Shown here one piece after another: positions 38,546 through 46,620 of a stretch of 64,000 nt of DNA. Position numbers and translations under genes: made by a program. The notes beneath the pieces are model-generated. The model was not told the origin of the DNA. It did not search any database and saw only the letters and a program-made list of their open reading frames with translations. The stretch's first letter is position 1; the number at the start of each line of letters is the position of its first letter. Source of the DNA: Waddlia chondrophila WSU 86-1044 (lineage in GTDB: Bacteria; Chlamydiota; Chlamydiia; Chlamydiales; Waddliaceae); assembly GCF_000092785.1 (NCBI RefSeq), contig NC_014225.1, forward strand, positions 1,997,340 to 2,061,339. Direction: 5' to 3'.

Positions 38546-41185
38546 CTATGATTTTTTTGTTTTGTTAAATTGACTTTTTTTACAAATTGGGCACCCCCTG
38601 CCTTTCGCTCTATTATTAATAGTCGCTTCCCATTCGTGTCCCATAGAACACTGCCACCACACTTTTTTACCTGAATTTGGAGTCACCTCTCTAGGAGAAA
38701 TAGAAATGTTTTTTTGATAATTCCACTCACTTGATAGAGAAGGATTTATCACTGCAAGGTTATAAGAGGACGAAGTTTTTTTTCCTGCGCAAAATGGACA
38801 CCCAGTACCTCTCGTTCTACTTGCAATGGAAGTTTCCCACATATGCTCAGCATTTTTAGAACATAACCACCAGACTTTGACATTAGAATTAGGACGAAAA
38901 CAAGATGGAGTAGACGCACCATTTTTTATAGGATGCCATTCTTTAGCAATCTCGGGGTAAGACAATTCAAAGTTGTCAAAACTACTAGCTTTTTTTCCTG
39001 AACAAAATGGACATCCATTTCCTTTTCTTCGTGCTGTTACTGCGGTTTCCCATTCATGACCTTTTGGACATTTCCACCAAACCTTTCTGCCACTACACTT
39101 TGTAACTTCTTTAGGGCTTAGAGAATTTTTAGTCGGATGCCATTCTTGTGCTAAATTTGGAAAGCAATAAGCTAGGGAATTTTTTAAAGAAACTTTTTTA
39201 CCACAACAGTAAGGACAAGTGGGATGCTGAATACGAGAAACAATACTATTCTGCCATTCGTGATCATCACCTTTGGGACACTTCCACCACACATTAATAC
39301 TGCTTCCACAACTTAACATTGACGGGAGTAACGAACCATTTTTTGTCGGATGCCATTCTTTCGCTAAATATGGAGAGTTATCAACAAAAGAGCCTTTATT
39401 GAGAACGGCCTTTCTAATGCCATTTTTACCTCTATTATTTTTATTATAACATTCAAGACACTCCTTATTTCCACTTTGAACTCTTCTCCAAACAGATGCT
39501 TTCCATGAAAAACCACAAGAACATTTCCACCAAACCTTTTTGCTGCTTCCTGCTGTTACCTCAGAAGGTTTAAGGGGTCTGTTTTTTTCATAGTCCCATT
39601 GAAGAGCGAGGGAAGGGTGTAATGTATTAAGCGCATTATCAACAGAAACACGCTTTCCTGAACAAAATGGACAGCCTTTACTTTTGACACGACTATTGAT
39701 TTTTCCTTTCCAGACATGAGAAGGATTATTTTTACATTTCCAATAGACCGAAACTTCACTTCCTGGAGAAAAACTCTTTGGAGCCAAGTAACTATTTTTT
39801 TTATAATCCCAATCTAAAACTAAATCAGGAAAGAGATGAGCTATACTCTCTTCTTCAGGTACCTTCCATACATCATTAAGTATTTTTTTAAAAAGTTCTT
39901 CATTAACAATTTTCCTTTTGGAAAGATACTCATCTATGTTTTTTGTTTCGGAAGCAGAAAAATAAAATTCTTTTTTTATATAATTCAAAAGACGAACAAT
40001 AATTTGTAAATGAGATTCTTTTTTCCGATAAAAAATGTCATACTCACCAGTAGTACCTAGACGCTCGTCCCTTAACCGTACAAGAGTTATATCATTTGTA
40101 TAGAAATGAGTATTTTTAAGTTTATCTTGGTCTTCCCTGTCTTTATGCCAAGGATATCCATCAACTTCAAAAGCCAATTTTAATCCTGGGATAAAAATAT
40201 CGCACTCACGCCCAGCCACACGTTTACGCCACATCACTTTCGAAAAAATACTCTTTAGCTCAACATAAATGCGAATTTCCAATTGAGACGTCTGGTAAGT
40301 ACATTTAGGACAACCATGATTTTTTCGAGCACTAATAGGAACGCACCATTCATGTCCCTTAGAACAGCGCCACCATGCTCTATATCCACTACCTACTGTA
40401 AATTCGGACGGTGTGTGAGTCCCATTTTTTGTTGGATGCCATTGGGAAGCAATTTCAGGAGATCTTTCAGCTAATGATCCATCACGTTTGATTAATGATG
40501 CTATTCGTCGTTGACCTATAACCAATTTTAAACAATGTGGACATTCACTTTTTCCTCTACTTGTCCTGTTTGAAACAGCTACAATCCATTCATGCCCCTT
40601 TGAACACAGCCACCATACTTTTTTATGACTGGCATAAGTGACGTCAGATGGTCTCAAAAAGCCATTTTTTGTTGGGTGCCATTCATCTGCTACTTTGGGA
40701 TGCGTTGTTGATAGACTGTTAGATAAAACCACTTTTCTTCCGGAACAGATGGGACAACCTCTTCCTTTCGTTCGGTTTGAAATAGTCGCTTCCCACTCAT
40801 GATCTTTACCTTTTGAGCATTGCCACCAGACTTTTTTTCCACTAGAAGAAGTAACATTTTCCGGTGATAAGTCCCCATTTTTCGTAGGATGCCACTCAAG
40901 CACTAAATGAGGTTGTTGCTCAGCCAGACAACCCCTACTTTTCAATATGGAGGAGAAGTGTTTAGTCCATGCAGATTTTGCTTTACATTTAGGACAGGCT
41001 GTACCGTTTGATCTGTGGTATATCGGTGCCTGCCACTCATGACCGCACATGTTACAAAGCCACCAAGGACGTTTACCACTTTTTGCAAATAATTTATTTG
41101 GATCCATATCTCCATTTTTAACGGGATGCCATTCTCGAATCAGATTTTCTGATATTTTTTGTCGCTTGTTTTTCGACATATTCAT
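38546..41185 (-). CDS. Multi-zinc-ribbon (DUF4379-type) protein with embedded Vsr/DUF559-like nuclease, 879 aa
   Basis: Ten zinc-ribbon repeats, most with EWHPTKNG, KKVWW-C, GHEW and GCP-C blocks: repeats 1-4 at residues 1-297 and 5-10 at 447-879. The nuclease-like domain (about 298-446) has SQLEIRIYVELKSIF, GRECDIFIPGLKLAFEVDG (D329, E340, D342), WH at 346-347 and D354/K355, the pattern of Vsr/DUF559 endonucleases. Cys to His substitutions occur within repeats (C-x3-H or C-x5-H against CxxC), still giving four ligands. It is the first gene of a two-gene operon and is divergent from the PD-(D/E)XK gene at 41317. AGGA precedes ATGs at 41185 and 41179. Function unknown; a defence or genome-conflict nuclease is my inference. 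Confidence 0.85.
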   Translation of the reverse strand: MNMSKNKRQKISENLIREWHPVKNGDMDPNKLFAKSGKRPWWLCNMCGHEWQAPIYHRSNGTACPKCKAKSAWTKHFSSILKSRGCLAEQQPHLVLEWHPTKNGDLSPENVTSSSGKKVWWQCSKGKDHEWEATISNRTKGRGCPICSGRKVVLSNSLSTTHPKVADEWHPTKNGFLRPSDVTYASHKKVWWLCSKGHEWIVAVSNRTSRGKSECPHCLKLVIGQRRIASLIKRDGSLAERSPEIASQWHPTKNGTHTPSEFTVGSGYRAWWRCSKGHEWCVPISARKNHGCPKCTYQTSQLEIRIYVELKSIFSKVMWRKRVAGRECDIFIPGLKLAFEVDGYPWHKDREDQDKLKNTHFYTNDITLVRLRDERLGTTGEYDIFYRKKESHLQIIVRLLNYIKKEFYFSASETKNIDEYLSKRKIVNEELFKKILNDVWKVPEEESIAHLFPDLVLDWDYKKNSYLAPKSFSPGSEVSVYWKCKNNPSHVWKGKINSRVKSKGCPFCSGKRVSVDNALNTLHPSLALQWDYEKNRPLKPSEVTAGSSKKVWWKCSCGFSWKASVWRRVQSGNKECLECYNKNNRGKNGIRKAVLNKGSFVDNSPYLAKEWHPTKNGSLLPSMLSCGSSINVWWKCPKGDDHEWQNSIVSRIQHPTCPYCCGKKVSLKNSLAYCFPNLAQEWHPTKNSLSPKEVTKCSGRKVWWKCPKGHEWETAVTARRKGNGCPFCSGKKASSFDNFELSYPEIAKEWHPIKNGASTPSCFRPNSNVKVWWLCSKNAEHMWETSIASRTRGTGCPFCAGKKTSSSYNLAVINPSLSSEWNYQKNISISPREVTPNSGKKVWWQCSMGHEWEATINNRAKGRGCPICKKSQFNKTKKS

Positions 41186-41247
41186 TTTTCCTGTTCAAAA
41201 TTGGTATAAGACTAAGATATAATTAAGGTAAATGTCAATTGTTTTTG

Positions 41248-41276
41248 TTGACAAACACCTGGAAATCATGATAAAA
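41248..41276 (+). promoter_or_regulatory. Putative promoter in the divergent spacer of the nuclease module
   Basis: TTGACA (41248-41253) and ATAAAA (41271-41276) are separated by 17 bases and drive toward the 41317 gene. A second TTGACA lies on the minus strand (41233-41238), directed at the zinc-ribbon operon, so both arms may share the 100-bp spacer. Confidence 0.45.
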
Positions 41277-41316
41277 GGTTTTCTTTCTTGTAATGATATC
41301 TTTGGGAGGATCATCC

Positions 41317-42894
41317 TTGCATATAAAACCTTTCAACCAAACGCTTCAAGATTTCGTCCGAGTCGTAAGTTGCGAAAAAAGTAACAGCATCAATACGACT
41401 AATGCTAGCGAACAAGAACACATGCTCGACTATCTAATACAACTCATGCAATACTGCGTACGATTTGATCAGAACAATATTCCGAAAGAACTACACCTTC
41501 ACCCTGAGTTTTTTGCACTTCCTAATGTAGAAACATTTTTCACCAGCCTGTTTGATAATCTACACGAAAGTCTTTTCCCCAAGGCAAAAAACGTCTTTCT
41601 GCAAGGACTTTCCTTCATCGTTAAATACATCGGCTTACCTAAAAGTAGAGAAGTTATGTATGGGCTGATGGAAAAGCTTCAAAATCGCTTCCCCACTCTC
41701 AAAGAGATGCATGACAAGGCAATCGAAAATTTCATAGAGGAATTCTTTCGTCCCACAATAGGAGAATTTCTCGACAAATATAAGGTAAATAAAAGGCTCT
41801 TACAGATTGCATTTCCAACCATTTATGAACTCTTTGTTACCCCTCTTGATACTGTCCATGATCGTAAATTATTCAATTTTTATTGCAATCCATGGATCTA
41901 TCAGCCGATTATGGATTATCTTGCGAAATATCCTCAATCTAATGAAGCGCCTCTAAACTTTCTTGAAGACCGTCTTCAAGCTATTCATGCAAGTACAACT
42001 ACCGAATCATGGGAAGAGCTCTCAAAAAAAGCACATAACTTATGCACCCATAGCTCTAATTTAGAACAATTTGCAATTGCATGCTGCGGTTTATTGGGGG
42101 AAATAAAAACTGCTGCCCAGATTAGGTCAAAAGGCACTGTGATTTTTTTGCCGGAAAAGAGCGATGAAGGAAAAAACTGCGATCTTCTGGTAATTGATCC
42201 AATAGGCAAGCTGGAACTCATTGAATGCAAAGCCAAAACTCCGCGACATGGGCTTGAAGAGACAACAGCTGGAGTAACCCAAATATGGGATGATTTTTTT
42301 ACTAACTTTAGTTTGGCAATTCACTCTTATGTAGACTATCATCAAAAAGCTATTCAAAACCCATTAGGTTTCTCCGAATGTTTTCCTCTTTTATCAGCCT
42401 TTGAAGGCAGCAGTTATGCCCAAGCACTTCCTCTCATCCAATCAATTCCGAGCACAACAGGAAATGTCACTCTTAAAAAATGGACAGCGGAGCAAAAAAT
42501 AAGTCATTTGTTACGTGCTCTATTTTTGCGCCCTCTTGTCCTTGATCCTTGCTGCGTGCCATTACCACCTGAAGAAGAACGGCTTACACAAAGACAACAG
42601 GCAACAGAAACGACAATCAAAAATAAAGAATGGGTCATTTCGATTTTTAACAAGGCCACCAAACAATTGGAAGATACCTACCACCGACTCACAGCAGAAG
42701 GACAAACCGTTAATAAACTGCTGGTCGCTCTCGACCTGGAATTATCCTATCGTCTTTTGCACGATCATTTTAGCTATAACAATGGAAACATCGCAGAGGT
42801 TGCCGAACAAGCGCTTTATGAAACGTTTGAACCTTACAGAACAACTTTTGCAAAGAAAAATCTCAATCTTGGCCTATTGCTTATTCAACCATGA
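41317..42894 (+). CDS. PD-(D/E)XK nuclease-like protein of unknown family
   Basis: A protein of ~525 residues with a long helical N-terminal half and a restriction-endonuclease-like core: GLLGEIKTAAQIRSKG, then NCDLLVIDPIGKLELIECKAK. Counting from the first ATG (41293), the Glu is residue 270, Asp 297, and E311-C-K313 completes D-x13-ExK. The C-terminal half is helical with no recognised domain. ATG at 41293 has no ribosome-binding site, while TTG at 41317 has GGGAGGA 6-7 bases upstream, so I chose TTG. It is divergent from the zinc-ribbon operon, which suggests one functional module. No methyltransferase or helicase is adjacent, so a classical restriction-modification role is unlikely. Confidence 0.8.
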   Translation: MHIKPFNQTLQDFVRVVSCEKSNSINTTNASEQEHMLDYLIQLMQYCVRFDQNNIPKELHLHPEFFALPNVETFFTSLFDNLHESLFPKAKNVFLQGLSFIVKYIGLPKSREVMYGLMEKLQNRFPTLKEMHDKAIENFIEEFFRPTIGEFLDKYKVNKRLLQIAFPTIYELFVTPLDTVHDRKLFNFYCNPWIYQPIMDYLAKYPQSNEAPLNFLEDRLQAIHASTTTESWEELSKKAHNLCTHSSNLEQFAIACCGLLGEIKTAAQIRSKGTVIFLPEKSDEGKNCDLLVIDPIGKLELIECKAKTPRHGLEETTAGVTQIWDDFFTNFSLAIHSYVDYHQKAIQNPLGFSECFPLLSAFEGSSYAQALPLIQSIPSTTGNVTLKKWTAEQKISHLLRALFLRPLVLDPCCVPLPPEEERLTQRQQATETTIKNKEWVISIFNKATKQLEDTYHRLTAEGQTVNKLLVALDLELSYRLLHDHFSYNNGNIAEVAEQALYETFEPYRTTFAKKNLNLGLLLIQP

Positions 42895-42952
42895 GGATTT
42901 TCGTAATAAAACTAGAAGCCCTATTTATTAAATTAAAAAAATATTTTTTTTC

Positions 42953-42962
42953 ATAACTAGGG
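42953..42962. repeat. Target-site duplication of ISAs1, left copy
   Basis: ATAACTAGGG here and again at 44231-44240, exactly abutting the two ends of the element. Confidence 0.93.
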
Positions 42963-44230
42963 CAGGGCAATTTCATGAAAAATACTTGATACACTAAATT
43001 CTTTAGTATTAGACTCTTTAGTCAACCCCACCAAGGAGATGGATATGACTGAAGAAGATCTTGATCAAGACACCAGCAACGCTTTTAGAAAATCACTTGA
43101 AGAACACTTTGGCTGCCTCGACGATTACAGACGACAAGGTAGCATAAGGTATCGATTAATAGACATTCTGTTTATCACGATTTGCGCAGTGATAAGTGGA
43201 GCCAATGATCTCAAGGCTGTGGCGATGTATGCGCAGCGCAAGCGCCGCTGGCTAACGAGCACCCTTGCACTTGAGGATGACGTCCCATCCTACACTACCT
43301 TTTGGACTATCTTTGTCCTATTATCCCCTGTTGCCTTGGAACAATGCTTCGTGCAATGGGTACGATCGAAAATCGGCGCAAACACGCCTGATGGCCACAA
43401 TGTAAGCATTGATGGTAAAGCCCAGAGGGGAACTGCGAAAAAAGGCGAACCTCATTCATTTGTTCACATTGTAAGCGCCTGGGCTGCGACACACAACCTA
43501 ACCTTGGGGCAGCTAAAAGTAGATGGAAAATCCAATGAAATAACGGCCATCCCGAAGTTGTTGGATATGATCGATGTTGCGGGAGCCACGATTACGATTG
43601 ATGCGATGGGCTGCCAAACAGCAATCGCGGAAAAAATTGTAGACAAAAGTGGAGATTATGTTTTGGCTCTAAAGGGCAATCAAGGCCATCTTTCAGATGA
43701 GGTGGAAAACTACTTCGTCCAAGCGGAGCAAATTGATTTTGAAGGTGTTTTATGTAACGCTGTAGGGTCAAAACACTGTGCACACGGGCGGATAGAAATG
43801 CGTGAGATATACATTACAGAAGACATTGACTGGTTGCAGCAAAAAGAAGAGTGGAAAAACCTAAAATCCTTGATCATGGTGAAGAGTGAACGCATAATAC
43901 CTGGGCGATCGACTTCGACTGAAAGGAGATATTACATATCAAGTTTGTCGGCAGATGCATTAAGGGTCGCCAATATAATACGAGGGCACTGGGGCATAGA
44001 GAATTGTGTCCACTGGATTTTAGACGTAGCTTTTAGGGAGGATGAACAGAACGCAAATGCAGGAAATATAGCTGAAAACATGTCGATGATAAGGAGATTA
44101 TCGCTGAATCTTCTTAAGCAGGAAAAGACTGCTAAATGTGGGATTGAGATTAAACGTCAGATGGCAGGTTGGGATGATGAGTACTTGCTAAAAGTGCTGG
44201 GTGTCAAATCTTTTTCATGAAATCGCCCTG
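42963..44230 (+). mobile_element. ISAs1-family insertion sequence, complete
   Basis: A 1268-bp element with inverted ends: CAGGGCAATTTCATGAAAAA at the left and, read inward from 44230, CAGGGCGATTTCATGAAAAA. It is flanked by a perfect 10-bp direct repeat ATAACTAGGG, as expected for this family. The intact ends, intact transposase and unmutated duplication suggest recent insertion, 68 bases past the PD-(D/E)XK gene. Confidence 0.96.
43045..44220 (+). CDS. ISAs1-family transposase
   Basis: A 391-residue DDE transposase: FGCLDDYRRQGSIRYRLIDI (DUF/DDE_Tnp_1-associated N-terminal domain), VSIDGKAQRGTAKKG (first Asp), TITIDAMGCQTAIAEKI (second Asp), ALKGNQGHL, and HWGIENCVHWILDVAFRED (Glu). AAGGAG abuts the ATG at 43039 but lies 6 bases before the ATG at 43045, so I chose the latter. 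Confidence 0.95.
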   Translation: MTEEDLDQDTSNAFRKSLEEHFGCLDDYRRQGSIRYRLIDILFITICAVISGANDLKAVAMYAQRKRRWLTSTLALEDDVPSYTTFWTIFVLLSPVALEQCFVQWVRSKIGANTPDGHNVSIDGKAQRGTAKKGEPHSFVHIVSAWAATHNLTLGQLKVDGKSNEITAIPKLLDMIDVAGATITIDAMGCQTAIAEKIVDKSGDYVLALKGNQGHLSDEVENYFVQAEQIDFEGVLCNAVGSKHCAHGRIEMREIYITEDIDWLQQKEEWKNLKSLIMVKSERIIPGRSTSTERRYYISSLSADALRVANIIRGHWGIENCVHWILDVAFREDEQNANAGNIAENMSMIRRLSLNLLKQEKTAKCGIEIKRQMAGWDDEYLLKVLGVKSFS

Positions 44231-44240
44231 ATAACTAGGG

Positions 44241-44367
44241 TTCTTAAACTGAAAGCAATCATAATCCATTCTATTAAGAATATTTAATCAAATACCCTTC
44301 TGGAAATAGTAGCTTATCTTGTGGTGTTCTACGACCATTGTCCGGCAAACACAAGGTAACATCAGCG
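44241..44367. other. Gene-free spacer between ISAs1 and IS3
   Basis: About 130 bases with no open frame or RNA gene that I can recognise. Confidence 0.5.
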
Positions 44368-44536
44368 TGTAGTGCTACCCGTTAATCAAGCAAAAACTAA
44401 GAGAGTTTTCGCCCCCCTGATACAGGAATTTTCGAAGCTCTCATATTGCAGTAAATGCTGCCTTTCAGCTCGCTAACGCTCGGCATTGACCGCAATCTGA
44501 TTTCTCCTTCAATGCTTCCTATCAGGGGCGCTCGCA

Positions 44537-45307
44537 TTAAGCAGCCTCACATTTATAATAATGTTTTTCCATTTCATTTGGAGATCGGTATTTCAAAGTA
44601 GAGTGCAGGTAATCGGAATTGTATTTCAGAACCCAACTTTGCAATTCTTTTGAGAGTTCTTCTGAAGACCTCCATTCTTTTAGCCATAAAAGCTCCTCTT
44701 TCATGGTGCGCATGAATCGCTCGGTCTCTGCATTTCCCTTTGGATTGTTGTAGCTTGTGTAAATTTGCTCTACATCTACTTTTGAGCAGTAACGCATATA
44801 AGCCTCTGAAGTGGGCTGACATCCGTTTTCTGAGACAAGTTTTAGTCCTTTGCCACGGGCCCCTTCTGGAAATTGCGTGTTAAGCGCCCGGTCTAATGCT
44901 TCTAGCCAGTCTATTGACTTAGAGCGCCTTCCAGACTTCAACCCCACAATTTTTTTCGTGTACCAGTCAAGTACAACTGTTATGTAAGTCCAGCCATCGC
45001 CTTCGACAAAAACTTTTGTCATGTCTGTTCCCCATATCTGATTAGGTTTTTCCGCCTTGGGCTTCGGTCGATGATGTCTATCAGCAGTTTTAGGCCTCAT
45101 TTTTTTGGCGCAAAGAAGATTTCGCTCTTTCATAATTCGATAAATGCGTTTCAAATTGCACGGTATTCCATCTCTATAACGCAAACTTGCCCATACTCGC
45201 CTGTAACCCCAAAAGGGGTGCTCCATTTTTATCTGAGCAATTCTTTCGGCGAGGACATCATCGATTTTTCTTCTTATCTCAGGACGTTTTCTCTTCACAG
45301 ATACCAC
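44537..45307 (-). CDS. IS3-family transposase OrfB
   Basis: A DDE integrase-core protein of 256 residues: EHPFWGYRRVWASLRYRDG, IWGTDMTKVFVEGDGWTY (first Asp), KLVSENGCQPTSEAY (at the second acidic site SEN rather than the usual SDN), NPKGNAETERFMRTMKEE (Glu). The second catalytic Asp therefore appears replaced by Glu, which may reduce activity. It overlaps orfA by 13 bases, allowing frameshift fusion. Confidence 0.9.
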   Translation of the reverse strand: MVSVKRKRPEIRRKIDDVLAERIAQIKMEHPFWGYRRVWASLRYRDGIPCNLKRIYRIMKERNLLCAKKMRPKTADRHHRPKPKAEKPNQIWGTDMTKVFVEGDGWTYITVVLDWYTKKIVGLKSGRRSKSIDWLEALDRALNTQFPEGARGKGLKLVSENGCQPTSEAYMRYCSKVDVEQIYTSYNNPKGNAETERFMRTMKEELLWLKEWRSSEELSKELQSWVLKYNSDYLHSTLKYRSPNEMEKHYYKCEAA

Positions 45308-45573
45308 TCCTCGTCGTTTTTTTTTAACTCGAGAGTAAGATCTGCAACCACTTGTTTCAAACGATTGTTTTGCTTCTGAAGACGTGCTTCCTTTTGGTCT
45401 GATTTTCCTTTTTCAAACGCTCGGCTCGCATTGTTTAGAAAACAGTCCTTCCATTGGTAGAACTGAGCCTGACTTATTTCGTATTCAGTGCAAATTTCGG
45501 CAAGGGGACGACCCCTTAATCCTTCCAATATAATTTTTGTTTTTAATTCAGGAGTCCATTTTCTTCGTTTCAT
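45295..45573 (-). CDS. IS3-family transposase OrfA
   Basis: A 92-residue helix-turn-helix protein (RKWTPELKTKIILEGLRG, then ICTEYEISQAQFYQWK) with a C-terminal coiled segment (RLQKQNNRLKQVVADLTLEL). It precedes and overlaps orfB. Confidence 0.9.
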   Translation of the reverse strand: MKRRKWTPELKTKIILEGLRGRPLAEICTEYEISQAQFYQWKDCFLNNASRAFEKGKSDQKEARLQKQNNRLKQVVADLTLELKKNDEEWYL

Positions 45574-45626
45574 GAGTAAAACCCTATAGTTTAGATAGTT
45601 ATTTTACTCTCTTAGCTCCTTTTATG

Positions 45627-45647
45627 TCTTAACGGGGAGCAGTATAA
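45627..45647. repeat. 21-bp direct repeat, copy 1 (IS3 end)
   Basis: Identical to 46186-46206 in the same orientation; ends in GGGGAGCAGTATAA. Copy 1 is the terminal repeat of the IS3 element at 44368-45646; copy 2 appears as a solo end. Confidence 0.9.
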
Positions 45648-46185
45648 ACCCATTTCGATCTCCTGAGCAAGCGCTCCCAACTGCTACAGCTATGATGAAA
45701 CCCAAGGTATCAACTACTATATGCCTTTTTCGACCCTTGATTTTTTTACCTCCGTCATAGCCCTTAAGCCCCCTTTTTCTGTTGTTTTTACAGACTGGCT
45801 ATCTGCTATACCCGCGCTTGCATCCTCGGCTTTACCAAGAAGAATTCGCAATCTTCTACGTAAATAATCGTGAACCATGTGAAAAACTCCCTTTCTTTTC
45901 CAACGAGAATATTGGCCCTGTACAGCTGTCCATGGAGGAAAATCATGAGGGAGATGTCTCCATTGGCATCCTGTTCTCAAAAGGTAAAAGATAGCATTAA
46001 ACATTTCCCGTCGAGAGTGCTTTGGCTTCCTGCCGGCATTACGGTAAGTTGAGCTGGTTAAAAGTGGCTTGATTTGCTCCCACTCTTTGTCTGTTAGGTC
46101 ATCCGGATAAGGTTTGCGCATTTTAGCCCCCACATATTCAAAAAATGCGCTAATTTATACCTAAAAGTTTAATTCACATACAACC
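45647..46185 (-). pseudogene. IS5-family transposase relic
   Basis: From ATG near 46121, MRKPYPDDLTDKEWEQIKPLL, the HSRREMFNAIFYLLRTGC block and [13 protein letters not shown] match the N-terminal two-thirds of IS5/DUF4096-type transposases. The frame shifts near 45725; the next segment, [15 protein letters not shown], is readable only in another frame, and the gene is cut off at 45647 by the IS3 end. The catalytic C terminus is missing. Confidence 0.85.
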
Positions 46186-46206
46186 TCTTAACGGGGAGCA
46201 GTATAA
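46186..46206. repeat. 21-bp direct repeat, copy 2 (solo IS3 end)
   Basis: Same sequence and orientation as 45627-45647, but no IS3 body is attached. It lies between the IS5 relic and the IS21 fragment, suggesting that an IS3 copy once sat here and was lost by recombination. Confidence 0.8.
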
Positions 46207-46620
46207 CTCTACTTGCTTTTTTCCTTTTCTTACCCAGTCTCGCAAAATTGTAATCCCTCCTTGATAGCCGAGTTCTTTGATCTCGCGATACAGAACAGTA
46301 GCCGGAATAAAATGGCGCCCGGCATTTTTTATCCGTTTTTCAAGAAACGCTTTAAATGGATCCAATTTCGATGGCCGCTTCTGGTTTGAGTGATATTTTG
46401 GCGGCTTCTTTGATCTTAAATATTTCCTTACTGTGTTTCTCGACAAACATAGTTCATTGGCTATCTGTCGAATTCCCTTTCCTTGTTTTCTTAAAATTTG
46501 AATTTCCATGAAATACTCCTGAGTGATCATTTCTACCCCCTCGATATAAAGGGGATTGTTTACTCAGGGTGGGTCAAAATTCAACCGCTCAGCTGGGTCA
46601 TTTTATCACCGTTGCTAACA
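46207..46620 (-). mobile_element. IS21-family fragment (terminal repeat plus 5' part of istA)
   Basis: This stretch appears to match 33689-34102 of the complete IS21 base for base: right terminal repeat ending at 46620 and the first ~108 codons of istA (46530 downwards). It is truncated at 46206 by the solo IS3 end. It lies in the same orientation as the complete copy 12.5 kb away. Confidence 0.93.

Larger units (their letters stand above)
44368..45646 (-). mobile_element. IS3-family insertion sequence, second type
   Basis: The ends TGTAGTGCTACCCGTTAA (44368, plus strand) and TATACTGCTCCCCGTTAA (read from 45646 on the minus strand) are imperfect inverted repeats around orfA and orfB, giving 1279 bp. 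It differs in sequence from the IS3 element at 31109. The 5' untranslated part at 44411-44427 and 44515-44530 also holds an inverse pair around CCCCTGATA. No target duplication is seen, and the right end abuts an IS5 relic. Confidence 0.8.

Noticed and set aside
36580-41185. Regularly spaced repeated DNA, considered as a CRISPR-like array
   Set aside because: The repeats are imperfect, about 200 bp apart and in frame with two long coding sequences; they are protein zinc-ribbon repeats.
46569-46620. N-terminal extension of the kinase-fold fragment
   Set aside because: These codons are the IS21 terminal repeat; the identical bases occur at 34051-34102.
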